Positions 8,951 to 17,031 of a DNA stretch of 64,000 nt are shown here, piece after piece (the first letter of the stretch is position 1; the number at the start of each line of letters is the position of its first letter). The position numbers and the translations under genes are program-made. The stretch comes from JANQGG01 sp964642175 (GTDB taxonomy: Bacteria; Bacteroidota; Chlorobiia; Chlorobiales; Chloroherpetonaceae), in the NCBI GenBank assembly GCA_964642175.1, contig CAZXOK010000005.1:156742-220741 (forward strand), in the 5' to 3' direction. The notes beneath the pieces were generated by a model that was not told the origin of the DNA, did no database searches, and saw only the letters and a list, made by a program, of their open reading frames with translations.

Positions 8951-9649
8951 ATGAAAAACATTCTAATTGTAGGCGCCTCCTCAGGTATTGGCTTAGCTCT
9001 TTCCAAACAGCTTGCACAAGAAGGACAACAGGTTTACGCTACTTATAACACTCATCCTATTGAAACACCACCTCCCAATACATCGGTACATCAACTGGAT
9101 GTTTTACAGGAGACATTAACCTTAGACTTTCTACCCCCGGAGTTGCATGGGATGGTATATTGTCCGGGCAGTATTAACCTCTTGCCATTTCACAGACTAA
9201 AACCTGAAACATTTACCAAAGATTACCAGCTTCAGGTGGTTGGGGCTATCAAGGTGCTCCAATCGGTGCTTAACAATTTAAAAGCCTCCGGCTCTGCTTC
9301 GGTAGTCTTGTTTTCAACTGTAGCCGTTCAGATGGGATTTAATTTTCATACGCAGGTTTCTGCTTCTAAAGGTGCCCTGGAAGGTCTGACAAGGGCCCTT
9401 GCAGCAGAATTGGCGCCCACAGTGCGCATTAATTCCATTGCGCCATCACTTACCCAAACACCGCTTGCCGGAAAGCTATTGAGCACCCCCGAAAAGGTTG
9501 AATCCAATGTCACCCGCCACCCCATGAAACGCATAGGCCGGCCTGAAGATATTGCAGCTATGGCTGCTTTCCTTCTGTCTGAAAAAAGCAGTTGGATAAC
9601 CGGGCAAATTATGCATGTTGATGGAGGCATCTCAGCCGTAAAAGGCTAA
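8951..9649 (+). CDS. Short-chain dehydrogenase/reductase family protein lacking the catalytic tyrosine
   Basis: A 232-residue Rossmann protein. The cofactor-binding Gly-rich loop GASSGIG is at residues 8-14 and a typical C-terminal SDR end ('ITGQIMHVDGG') is present. In the active-site helix, where the family has Y-x-x-x-K, this protein has V136-S-A-S-K140: the lysine is kept but valine stands in place of tyrosine. Ser122 is in the usual serine region. It may be a specialised reductase using other residues or a non-catalytic SDR. It stands alone between the tRNAs and a marC-like gene. Substrate unknown. Confidence 0.85.
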   Translation: MKNILIVGASSGIGLALSKQLAQEGQQVYATYNTHPIETPPPNTSVHQLDVLQETLTLDFLPPELHGMVYCPGSINLLPFHRLKPETFTKDYQLQVVGAIKVLQSVLNNLKASGSASVVLFSTVAVQMGFNFHTQVSASKGALEGLTRALAAELAPTVRINSIAPSLTQTPLAGKLLSTPEKVESNVTRHPMKRIGRPEDIAAMAAFLLSEKSSWITGQIMHVDGGISAVKG

Positions 9650-9752
9650 CTGGATGCTTTAGTGAAGAAATATTTGACAATCCTAAAATCTCTCTGTAAT
9701 TTCAAGTTCGTTTAAAATGGATTGATCTTTCTTATTGCTTTACCAGATACAA

Positions 9753-10391
9753 ATGTTACCAGAGATTTTTTTTCAGATCACTAAGTCTTCGACCTTAATC
9801 TTCATTTTACTAAACCCTTTTTTAATGGCCATTTATCTTCTTGGCCTGATCAAAACACTTCCCCTGAAACATTTTTCTTTCGTTATCCTACGTGCCAGCC
9901 TTATAAGCTTTGTTGTATTCTCATTTTTTGCCGTGTTCGGGGATTACGTTTTTACTCATATTTTTCAAATCCGGTTTGCATCATTTTTAATTTTTGGCGG
10001 TGTCATTTTTTTGATCATCGGACTGCGCTTCATATTCCAGGGACCTGATGCTGTTGAGATTCTCAGAGGGAAACCTGAACACCTTACCGGCGCCGTTGCC
10101 ATGCCGTTTATGATTGGGCCCGGAACAATCAATGCCTCCGTCCTTATTGGCAACCAGATTAACTATGGCTTAGCAATTTTAGCTATTGTCTTAGCACTAT
10201 TCCTGGTGTGTCTGAGCATTATAGCAATAAAAGCATTGCATGACTTCATCAGTATCCGAAATGAAAAACTGATTGAGCGCTACATTGATTTAGTTGGCCG
10301 GGTTTCATCGTTATTGATCGGTTCTTTAGCGATTGATATGATACTGAATGGGATTCAAAAATGGATTGTAATCCTATCAAAATCAGGTTAG
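9753..10391 (+). CDS. MarC family inner membrane protein
   Basis: A roughly 212-residue protein with six hydrophobic segments and the MarC family signatures: 'LLNPFLMAIYLL' in the first helix and 'MPFMIGPGTI' (about residue 120 from the ATG) in the second half. MarC-like proteins are six-helix membrane proteins of unknown transport function; the historical link to multiple antibiotic resistance has not held up. A TTG 18 bases upstream is in frame, but the ATG at 9753 is preferred. It is convergent with the cold-shock gene. Confidence 0.85.
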   Translation: MLPEIFFQITKSSTLIFILLNPFLMAIYLLGLIKTLPLKHFSFVILRASLISFVVFSFFAVFGDYVFTHIFQIRFASFLIFGGVIFLIIGLRFIFQGPDAVEILRGKPEHLTGAVAMPFMIGPGTINASVLIGNQINYGLAILAIVLALFLVCLSIIAIKALHDFISIRNEKLIERYIDLVGRVSSLLIGSLAIDMILNGIQKWIVILSKSG

Positions 10392-10497
10392 CAACTTTTC
10401 CAGGGGCATAAGCCACCCCGGGACTCTGCTTACAGGGCAGATCCAAATATTACCGCTGAGTAAGGTTGGAGTAGGAAGATATAAATCAACGATTGGC

Positions 10498-10532
10498 TTA
10501 AACCTGAAAAAACACAATTTTTTCAGGTTTAA
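10498..10532. terminator. Bidirectional terminator between marC-like gene and cold-shock gene
   Basis: A perfect 15-base inverted repeat: TTAAACCTGAAAAAA (10498-10512) and TTTTTTCAGGTTTAA (10518-10532), with a 5-base loop. The A/T runs lie inside the stem, so it can act on both strands. It sits between two convergent genes. Confidence 0.8.
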
Positions 10533-10580
10533 AATAACGTTCTAGCATATCCTGAACTCAGATAAAAAAGTATTCTATAT

Positions 10581-10808
10581 TCAGACTTCGTAGCCGATGT
10601 TTACTTCTTTTACATTCTGGGCTTGCAGACCTTTACCGGTATTGACCATTTCAAACTCAACTTCAACACCCTGATCCAGCATTTTGTATTTCTTTTCAGA
10701 CTGAATGGCTGAGTAATGCACAAAAATGTCCTCACCACCCTCGGGATTCACAATAAAACCGTAACCTTTTTTTCCATCAAACCATTTTACGTTGCTTCTG
10801 TTTGCCAT
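10581..10808 (-). CDS. Cold-shock domain protein (CspA family)
   Basis: A 75-residue single cold-shock domain with both RNA-binding motifs: RNP1 'KGYGFI' (about residues 14-19) and RNP2 'DIFVHYSAI' (about 27-35). Such proteins melt RNA structure as chaperones in cold or growth transitions. The start is supported by a strong Shine-Dalgarno AAAGGAG (on the minus strand, about 10818-10824). The acidic surface and length are normal for the family. A long untranslated leader is possible because more than 300 bases upstream hold no gene. Confidence 0.97.
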   Translation of the reverse strand: MANRSNVKWFDGKKGYGFIVNPEGGEDIFVHYSAIQSEKKYKMLDQGVEVEFEMVNTGKGLQAQNVKEVNIGYEV

Positions 10809-11134
10809 AAGTATAAACTCCTTTACTGATTTAAAAATATAATTACCACAGATCTGCAGTAATTATTTAACTTGTCACAAAAGCCTGTTGTGCTTTTGCG
10901 GAAACATAGAACGCAGAGAATACAACTCGATGTAAAACTCCTTAGCAATAATATAGATGTCCATTGCAGGGAACGCAACTAAAAAGGGCAAAACTCATGG
11001 TCGATGTAGTCGTTTTCTAACGCCATAAAAGATGTTTAAACCACTCAGAAACCTGGTAATGTGATAGGGTTTTTTTTTCGTTTTTATTGCTTTTTTCAGG
11101 TTATCGCATCTAAATCAAAGTTTTCACAAATCAT
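10809..11134. other. Intergenic region between divergent cold-shock and SDR genes
   Basis: There is no gene-sized frame here. It holds the ribosome binding site of the cold-shock gene and, on +, a weak hairpin followed by nine T (about 11049-11079) that could be an attenuator or terminator. On -, a 15-codon frame (MALENDYIDHEFCPF) is visible, but nothing else supports it. Cold-shock leaders are often long and structured, so part of this is probably 5' UTR. Confidence 0.4.
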
Positions 11135-11860
11135 ATGCAAAATGTCATCATTATAACCGGAGCAGGTAAAGGGATTGGTCGCAGCATTGCCATTGAATTT
11201 TCTAAACGGGCTAACACCATTGAGGCATTTAATCCTCATCTGGTTTTATGTTCCCGAACCCTTCAAGACCTGGAGAGTTTAGCAGACACCTGCAATCAGC
11301 TTGGCACCTCCACCACCTTGCATTGCCTCGATATTTCCAATATTGAGGATATGCACCGCATGGTTCAGGAGACCCTTACAAACCATGGACAGATCAATGG
11401 ACTGATCAATAATGCAGGTGTGGGGCAATTTAAGCCGTTGAACGAGATGAGTGAAAAAGATTTTGATACCACTATCTCTATAAATTTAAAGGGAACATTC
11501 TTCCTGACTCAACGCGTGTTTGATCATATGAAAGACCAGGGCTCCGGGCATGTTTTCTTTATTACCTCAGTTGCTGCCGAAAAACCTTTTGAGCAAAGTG
11601 CCATTTATTGTATGTCTAAATATGGTCAGAAAGGTCTGGTTGAAGTTATGCGGTTATATGGACGAAAACACAATGTCAGGATCACCAATGTATTGCCGGG
11701 GGCTGTCTATACACCCATGTGGGGAGAGGTTGAGCCTGAGATGCAGAATAAAATGATGTTGCCCGAAGATATTTCAGTGCCAGTTGTTGATGCATATTTA
11801 ATGCCGTGGCGAACTTGTATGGAAGAACTGGTTTTAAGACCCAGTGTGGGCGACCTGTAA
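11135..11860 (+). CDS. SDR family oxidoreductase (3-ketoacyl-ACP reductase/sepiapterin reductase-like)
   Basis: A 241-residue classical SDR with cofactor loop GAGKGIG (residues 8-14), 'NNAGVG' (about 91-96), catalytic Ser in 'FITSVAAEK' and the intact YCMSK tetrad pair (Tyr and Lys four apart, near residues 157-161). The cofactor loop with Lys and the Arg-rich region after strand 2 favour NADP(H). Function beyond carbonyl or alcohol oxidoreduction cannot be named. It sits upstream of galE with a 157-base gap, in the same direction. Confidence 0.9.
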   Translation: MQNVIIITGAGKGIGRSIAIEFSKRANTIEAFNPHLVLCSRTLQDLESLADTCNQLGTSTTLHCLDISNIEDMHRMVQETLTNHGQINGLINNAGVGQFKPLNEMSEKDFDTTISINLKGTFFLTQRVFDHMKDQGSGHVFFITSVAAEKPFEQSAIYCMSKYGQKGLVEVMRLYGRKHNVRITNVLPGAVYTPMWGEVEPEMQNKMMLPEDISVPVVDAYLMPWRTCMEELVLRPSVGDL

Positions 11861-12017
11861 CCACCTTAAATACCGTATTTTCGGCTTTGTCGATTCAGAT
11901 TTTCCTGTGTATATTCCTGCATCAACAGCCTCGCGTAATCTTGGTATGTCAGGTTCAAATCACCATTTTGCCTTACATGAAGATCAAAAAATCAAATTGT
12001 AAACTCAACATTTTTTC

Positions 12018-13016
12018 ATGACCGTTTTAGTTACCGGAGGTGCCGGATATATAGGGTCACATGCCGTTCGTGCTTTAAAAAAATCGGGATATAAAACCCT
12101 CGTTTTGGATAACCTGATCTACGGACATGCAGAATTTGTAGAACCTGATGAATTGTTCAAGGGTGATCTGGCTGATGTTGAGTTGCTGGATCGGTTGTTT
12201 CAATCCAACAAGATAGAAGCCGTTGTGCATTTTGCTGCTTATGCTTATGTAGGAGAAAGTGTCAGCAATCCTTCAAAGTACTATCATAACAATGTTGGCT
12301 GTACATTGAACCTGCTGGATGCCATGGTTAAATACCATGTCAATCACATTATTTTTTCTTCTACCTGTGCCAGCTATGGCGAGCCGATTCACATCCCGAT
12401 AGATGAGCGCCACCCGCAAGAGCCAATAAATCCCTACGGTCGTTCAAAATTGATGGTTGAGCAGATTCTGGAAGATTACGACCGGGCATATATGATAAAA
12501 TCGGTACGTTTAAGATATTTTAATGCAGCCGGGGCCGATACCGAGGGTGGTATTGGTGAAGATCATAATCCCGAAACCCATTTAATTCCATTAATTCTCG
12601 ATGTAGCCATTAATAACCGACCACATATTTCTATCTTTGGCATCGATTACGACACACCGGATGGCACTTGCATTCGCGACTATATTCATGTTTCAGACCT
12701 GGCCGATGCTCATGTTCTGGCGCTCAAATACCTGCAAAACGGTGGCGAGACCGATTATTTTAACCTGGGCAATGGCAATGGATTTTCCGTGAAAGAAGTC
12801 ATAGATGTTGCCCGTAAGGTAACCGGTAAAGAAATCCCGGCCGTATATGCCGATCGCCGACCCGGTGATCCGGGAGAGTTGGTTGGGAGTTCAAAGAAAA
12901 TCAAAGAGGTGCTTGGCTGGAGCCCGAAATTTGCCGACCTGGAAACCATCATACAAACGGCATGGCAGTGGCATAAGACGCGTTTTACACATGATACATG
13001 TAATCAAAAGTATTAA
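12018..13016 (+). CDS. galE: UDP-glucose 4-epimerase
   Basis: A 332-residue extended SDR of the GalE type: NAD-binding 'GGAGYIGSHAVRAL' at residues 6-19, 'FAAYAYVGESV' as in GalE (usually HFAAxKAVGES), catalytic 'Y-G-R-S-K' (about 142-146) and 'RYFNAAGAD' which lines the sugar-nucleotide site. It interconverts UDP-glucose and UDP-galactose in the cytoplasm for surface polysaccharide and galactose use. A JAMM peptidase gene starts 11 bases after its stop, so the two are probably co-transcribed although functionally unrelated. Confidence 0.93.
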   Translation: MTVLVTGGAGYIGSHAVRALKKSGYKTLVLDNLIYGHAEFVEPDELFKGDLADVELLDRLFQSNKIEAVVHFAAYAYVGESVSNPSKYYHNNVGCTLNLLDAMVKYHVNHIIFSSTCASYGEPIHIPIDERHPQEPINPYGRSKLMVEQILEDYDRAYMIKSVRLRYFNAAGADTEGGIGEDHNPETHLIPLILDVAINNRPHISIFGIDYDTPDGTCIRDYIHVSDLADAHVLALKYLQNGGETDYFNLGNGNGFSVKEVIDVARKVTGKEIPAVYADRRPGDPGELVGSSKKIKEVLGWSPKFADLETIIQTAWQWHKTRFTHDTCNQKY

Positions 13017-13027
13017 AGAACTTTTAA

Positions 13028-13462
13028 ATGCAAATTTCACAACGTAAGCTTGATATTATAAAGGAACATGCCTTGCAAGACTATCCCGAAGAATGTTGCG
13101 GGTTATTGGCAGGGCGTTATGAGCAGAGTTTTGATGGTCACTACGAAAATGTGATTTACGAAGTGGCCCCATGCCGAAATGTTTTAAGCTGGGACAGGCA
13201 CATGGGATTTGAAATATCCAAAACCGAATACAGCGAAGTAGAGTCTGAAGCCAGAAGTATGGGTTATAACATTATTGGTGCTTATCACTCTCACACCAAT
13301 GCAGAAGCCTTGCCTTCCAACCATGACTATGAACATGCCATTCCAAATCATACCATGCTGATCCTTTCAGTTCGGGAAACCCTGGTATTGCAGATCCGTG
13401 CTTATTTCAAACCATTTTCAGCGCCATTCCAGGAAGAACGCATTTATGTTAAACCGGTTTGA
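13028..13462 (+). CDS. JAMM/MPN+ metallopeptidase, Mec-like (cysteine-releasing)
   Basis: A 144-residue single-domain JAMM protease with all metal and catalytic residues: Glu22 in P-E-E-C-C-G (20-25) and H-x-H-x7-S-x2-D as His87, His89, Ser97, Asp100. Bacterial JAMM proteins of this size include Mec of Mycobacterium tuberculosis, which frees cysteine from the carrier CysO, and QbsD, which trims the C-terminus of the carrier QbsE. Here it lies 81 bases upstream of a cysteine synthase, the same partnership as mec-cysO-cysM. Inference: it hydrolyses the carrier-cysteine bond. A second JAMM gene follows at 14896. Confidence 0.88.
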   Translation: MQISQRKLDIIKEHALQDYPEECCGLLAGRYEQSFDGHYENVIYEVAPCRNVLSWDRHMGFEISKTEYSEVESEARSMGYNIIGAYHSHTNAEALPSNHDYEHAIPNHTMLILSVRETLVLQIRAYFKPFSAPFQEERIYVKPV

Positions 13463-13543
13463 TTTTTTTTGAACTTAACGGCATGCACAAAGGGTTAAAA
13501 CTGCTAAACACACTCAACTCTTAATTATTAGTATTCATTAATT

Positions 13544-14485
13544 ATGCTTGTCAGTCATCAAGCGTCAGTAGAAAAACACATATTTTCGTTAATTGGCAAC
13601 ACGCCGCTGATTCGTATAAAAAAACTTGCCGAACACTGGTCCATCCCCGATAACATCGAAATTTACGGCAAAGCCGAATGGATGAACCCGGGAGGAAGTG
13701 TTAAAGATCGCGCAGCCCTGAACATAATTGAAACAGCTGAAGCAGAAGGCAAATTAACCCACGATCGTATCCTGCTCGATGCCACCAGCGGAAACACCGG
13801 AATCGCTTATGCCATGATATGCGCCGTAAAAGGGTACAAAATATGCCTGTGTTTACCTGAAAATGCTTCTATGGAACGCAAAGCTATCCTGAAAGCATAC
13901 GGGGCTGAACTTATAGAAACCCCGGGCTCGGAATCCAGCGATGGCGCAATACGAAAAGCCGTTGAAATGTACGAGGCTGAACCCGATAAATACTTCTATG
14001 GAGATCAGTACAATAACAATGCAAACTGGCAGGCCCATTTTCATTCTACCGGTATTGAGATCTTTGAACAAACAGACGGCCGCGTTACGCACTTTCTTGC
14101 AGCCATTGGAACCAGTGGTACTTTTATGGGCACCACCCGTCGCTTAAAAAGCTACAATCCTGATATCACCTGTATTGCCGCCCAACCCGATATTGCTGTT
14201 CATGGTATAGAAGGCATCAAGCATCTGGAGTCGGCCATGGTACCAGGTATTTACGATCCGAACCTGCCGGACCGGGTGGTAGAAGTCTCGACAGAGTTAG
14301 CCTACGAATACGTTCAACAGATGGCCAAAGAAGAAGGATTGCTTGTCGGTATCTCGGCTGCTGCCAATTTATATGCTGCGTTAACCGTAGGAAAAGAACT
14401 GGCTGCTCAAGGCCGTTCGGGTGTGATTGTAACTATCTTATGCGACAACGGGATGAAATATCTCTCGGATCCCATGTGGAAATAA
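13544..14485 (+). CDS. cysM: PLP-dependent cysteine synthase, CysM/CysK family
   Basis: A 313-residue fold-type II PLP enzyme. 'GNTPLIRIKKL' (18-28), PLP lysine Lys54 in N-P-G-G-S-V-K-D-R, substrate loop T-S-G-N-T-G (81-86) and phosphate loop 'GTSGTFMGT' are intact. The family makes cysteine from O-acetylserine or O-phosphoserine and sulfide or a carrier thiocarboxylate. Length and the 'GNT...NPGGSVKDR' spacing resemble M. tuberculosis CysM, which uses CysO-thiocarboxylate with O-phosphoserine. Flanking JAMM genes and the carrier/MoeB/rhodanese fusion nearby make the carrier route the better guess; residues alone do not settle acetyl versus phospho substrate. Confidence 0.9.
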   Translation: MLVSHQASVEKHIFSLIGNTPLIRIKKLAEHWSIPDNIEIYGKAEWMNPGGSVKDRAALNIIETAEAEGKLTHDRILLDATSGNTGIAYAMICAVKGYKICLCLPENASMERKAILKAYGAELIETPGSESSDGAIRKAVEMYEAEPDKYFYGDQYNNNANWQAHFHSTGIEIFEQTDGRVTHFLAAIGTSGTFMGTTRRLKSYNPDITCIAAQPDIAVHGIEGIKHLESAMVPGIYDPNLPDRVVEVSTELAYEYVQQMAKEEGLLVGISAAANLYAALTVGKELAAQGRSGVIVTILCDNGMKYLSDPMWK

Positions 14486-14533
14486 CTTAATTGAGCCTTT
14501 GTTTAAATGACTAAAATGTTTTAGACTGGCTCT

Positions 14534-14899
14534 ATGAACCTGAATATTAAAATAACCCTGCCCAAAGATTTCGATTTTGGATCTGGCGAGCCGGAAACCG
14601 ATGCAAAGCTTGTTAAAACAACCGAAATAATGAAACCACAGGCTGGAATTGTGGAAAAATCCATTTTGGTTGAAATGTCTCAAGATCTGAAACTTCGAAC
14701 AGCTTCGGGCAAAAAATTGCTGCTGCTTCCGGAATGGAGCCAGGGTGTTGATGATATTTTAAGAGGCAACGCAATCTGGGGAGCCATATTCCTTGTTCCG
14801 AATGGGACAACTGAAATCAATGGCTATTTCCAGGAATCCGATCTGATCCTTCTGGGCCGTGCAATGGTGGTGGTGCTTAAAGAATACCATGAATTATGA
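14534..14899 (+). CDS. Uncharacterised 121-residue protein translationally coupled to a JAMM peptidase
   Basis: I do not recognise this protein. It is soluble-looking, with a mixed alpha/beta pattern: a basic, beta-rich start (NLNIKITLPKDF), several strands in the middle (LKLRTASGKKLLLLP, IWGAIFLVPNGT) and a helical end (LILLGRAMVVVLKEYHEL). No cysteine, no Gly-Gly tail and no membrane segment. Its stop overlaps the next start in an ATGA (14896-14899), so it is probably made in step with the JAMM peptidase. Context suggests an accessory of the cysteine/sulfur-carrier system: a partner, inhibitor or substrate adaptor of the peptidase. This is inference only. Confidence 0.7.
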   Translation: MNLNIKITLPKDFDFGSGEPETDAKLVKTTEIMKPQAGIVEKSILVEMSQDLKLRTASGKKLLLLPEWSQGVDDILRGNAIWGAIFLVPNGTTEINGYFQESDLILLGRAMVVVLKEYHEL

Positions 14900-15318
14900 T
14901 TTTTAAACATGACCTGTACCATTTGATCATTGGTCAAAGTAAAACCGCTTACGCGGAAGAAACAGGCGGCTTGCTCTTAGGCAATATCACCGATGAGCGG
15001 CTGGTGGTTTCTAAAGTTCTCCCTTTAAAAAATATCCGTGAAGACTCCCGCCATAATCGCATTGAGCTTAATCCGCTCGATTATGCCAAGGCCGAAAAGA
15101 TAGCCATATCTGAAAACCTGGGTGTATGGGGATTTTATCACTCGCACCCCGATGCTGATGCTATCCCATCCGAATACGATCGCACTCATTTTCCCTTTAC
15201 CGAATGGTGGTACCCCATTATTAGCATTCGAAAAGGAGAATTTGCCGAAATGCGCTGTTGGAAACTCAACAATAACCGTAAAGATTTCACCGAAATCACC
15301 ATCAATGTCCTGAGTTAA
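14896..15318 (+). CDS. Second JAMM/MPN+ metallopeptidase of the sulfur-carrier cluster
   Basis: A 140-residue JAMM protease, clearly a different gene from the one at 13028 but with a complete site: Glu22 in E-E-T-G-G, His82-x-His84, Ser92 and Asp95 (H-x-H-x7-S-x2-D). The glutamate motif E-T-G-G-L-L-L-G is of the type in stand-alone bacterial JAB proteins that act on ThiS/MoaD/CysO carriers. It overlaps the 121-residue gene by 4 bases. Two JAMM genes beside one fused carrier suggest a division of labour: one could cut after Gly91 of the fusion at 17032 and the other could free cysteine. Which does which is unknown. Confidence 0.87.
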   Translation: MIFKHDLYHLIIGQSKTAYAEETGGLLLGNITDERLVVSKVLPLKNIREDSRHNRIELNPLDYAKAEKIAISENLGVWGFYHSHPDADAIPSEYDRTHFPFTEWWYPIISIRKGEFAEMRCWKLNNNRKDFTEITINVLS

Positions 15319-15637
15319 CTGGCCAGACTATCTGTGTCTTAACCTTTACCAAAGCTAAACCAAGCATGTGAATTCTACCTGAAATTTTCGATGCTTCAGC
15401 ACCTAAATCCAACCAAGCTGAAGGCATCTTAAAAATTGATCTCACTACATTCATGACAGGCGCTCTAAGAATACCCCTTCCGGAAATAAAGTTGATACAG
15501 CCATGAATGCTTCGCTTATAACCATGCTGGAGCCTTCAAGCCATCGAAGGCTCTTGTTAATCAAAGGATCTGCATAAGAATGCCTGTTCAAGGAAAGTTT
15601 CCCTACTTTTGGAAAACACTAATAACCGGAAAAGATT
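15319..15637. other. Intergenic stretch at the left edge of the cluster insert
   Basis: No recognised gene. A hairpin GAGCCTTC (15530-15537) / GAAGGCTC (15546-15553) without a good T run may be a weak terminator. On - there is a 50-codon frame from 15454 to 15302 with protein-like composition, overlapping the end of the JAMM gene; it may be a remnant or chance. Confidence 0.35.
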
Positions 15638-16606
15638 ATGGTTATGACGGTTAGATGGAAATTGATACAGGGAGAGGAAAAATGGTCCAAACACCCAATT
15701 AAATTACTCTTTTCGGGCAGTGTGTCTGAATTTGTCTATGTGACAAAAATGGCTTTTGATGGTGATTTTGAGATTGTCTCGCAGGGCAAATTACCCAAAA
15801 GGCTCTTTTTATTAATGGCACGCTCAAACATGTTTGGATGTGATTTGATGCTGTTTCAGCATAGGTATAAGCGAGCGATTCCAATTAAAAAAAATGAATT
15901 TCAACTTCCGCTTTGGATTGGCAGAAAAATATCCCTGCCTCTTCTCTTAACTAATGAATCAGCAAAAAGTGATGTTCGGACTATCATAAAAAATAATCTT
16001 TCTTATCGTGTTACCTGTTCCGAAAATCATATCGAAGAATTTGTTGATGAATTCTGGGTTCCGACTGTCAAAAACAGGTATCCGGAAAAGATAATTGAGA
16101 ACGAAAAAGAGAAATGGCGAGACTTTAAATGTGAATTGCTGATTGTCCATGATGGGACGTGTGATATTTCTGGAGCGCTTTTACGCTACGATCAGGATGA
16201 TCCATATTTATGGCGCAACGGATTGAAAAATGGTGACTTGTCTTTGTGGAAAAAAGGAGGGATTGCAGCATCATATTATTTTAGTGCAGATTATGCGTCT
16301 TCTAAAGGTTTCAACACCTTATATATCGGGCTTACAAGAGCATTTTTAAGGGATGGACTCTTTCAGTATAAAAAAAAATGGGGCGGGGTTTTGGTCCGAA
16401 ATGATAATTTTGCCTTTCTTTTTAAGGCTTATCGTAATTCATCGGGCGTTCGAAGTTTCTTGTTGAATAATCCGTTTTTCTCTTTTCACGAGGGTAAAAT
16501 ATATTCTTCAATATTTTATGATGCATCAAGTGAATTTGATGAAAAAAAATATTATTTCGACGGAATCGATGGGGTTAAATGTATAGATATTGATGAGTTT
16601 TTTTGA
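15638..16606 (+). CDS. Unrecognised protein, possibly a GNAT/FemAB-like acyltransferase
   Basis: A 322-residue cytoplasmic-looking protein without signal peptide or membrane helix. I do not recognise the first 100 residues. The second half ('GALLRYDQDDPYLWRNG', then 'AASYYFSADYASSKGFNTLYIGLT' and 'AFLRDGLFQYKKKWG') resembles the core of acyltransferase-like proteins in which a Gly-rich acyl-CoA region is followed by a conserved '..DG.L.YK.KWG' segment. The DNA is visibly richer in A/T, with many A and T runs, than the genes on either side. It sits inside the sulfur-carrier cluster with a broken gene behind it, suggesting acquired DNA. Function is a tentative guess. Confidence 0.6.
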   Translation: MVMTVRWKLIQGEEKWSKHPIKLLFSGSVSEFVYVTKMAFDGDFEIVSQGKLPKRLFLLMARSNMFGCDLMLFQHRYKRAIPIKKNEFQLPLWIGRKISLPLLLTNESAKSDVRTIIKNNLSYRVTCSENHIEEFVDEFWVPTVKNRYPEKIIENEKEKWRDFKCELLIVHDGTCDISGALLRYDQDDPYLWRNGLKNGDLSLWKKGGIAASYYFSADYASSKGFNTLYIGLTRAFLRDGLFQYKKKWGGVLVRNDNFAFLFKAYRNSSGVRSFLLNNPFFSFHEGKIYSSIFYDASSEFDEKKYYFDGIDGVKCIDIDEFF

Positions 16607-16610
16607 GGGG

Positions 16611-16956
16611 TCATTTTTTTTTACCAGTAATCGCTTTCATTTCAGCAAGATTTTCAGGCTTTTGATGTAATAGACTTTTTCTGCCATATGGCAATAAACT
16701 GCTTCAGTTCTTTCTTCTGTGTTTATAGGCGAATCTATGCTGGCATTTTCTGTAATCAATGAAAAGCTTGAACTCCATAGGGACCATTTGAAATGTATCT
16801 GGTGCCGCACTCATAAGCATGCAGCAAACGGTTCTCAATCCACTCAGGGTATTTGTTGGAGAAATCCCTTCTGATTATACTCTTATCGGTGGTACTATTA
16901 TACTTTTTACCATTACTGACCAAAGTTTTTTTGCCACCACACGTATGAACATTCAA
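16611..16956 (-). pseudogene. Decayed, frameshifted gene of unknown function
   Basis: On - a 66-residue frame starts with ATG at 16956 and stops at 16756. Directly after it, protein-like sequence continues in a second frame (SLITENASIDSPINTEERTE, then AVYCHMAEKVYY) and then a third (HQKPENLAEMKAITGKKK, stop at 16611). Joined across two frameshifts this gives about 115 residues with an even amino acid mix. I do not recognise the family. It is tail to tail with the acyltransferase-like gene (stops 5 bases apart) and shares its A/T-rich character. The frameshifts could also be sequencing errors. Confidence 0.45.
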
Positions 16957-17031
16957 CTCGTCAGAGATGTTTAGAAGAAAAAATCAAACAAATCATTCAG
17001 CTATTTTTCTTAACAAAACCATTACAACATT

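Noticed and set aside
11806..12021. 71-codon plus-strand frame between the SDR gene and galE
   Set aside because: Overlaps the SDR end in another frame and the galE start; composition not protein-like and no ribosome site.
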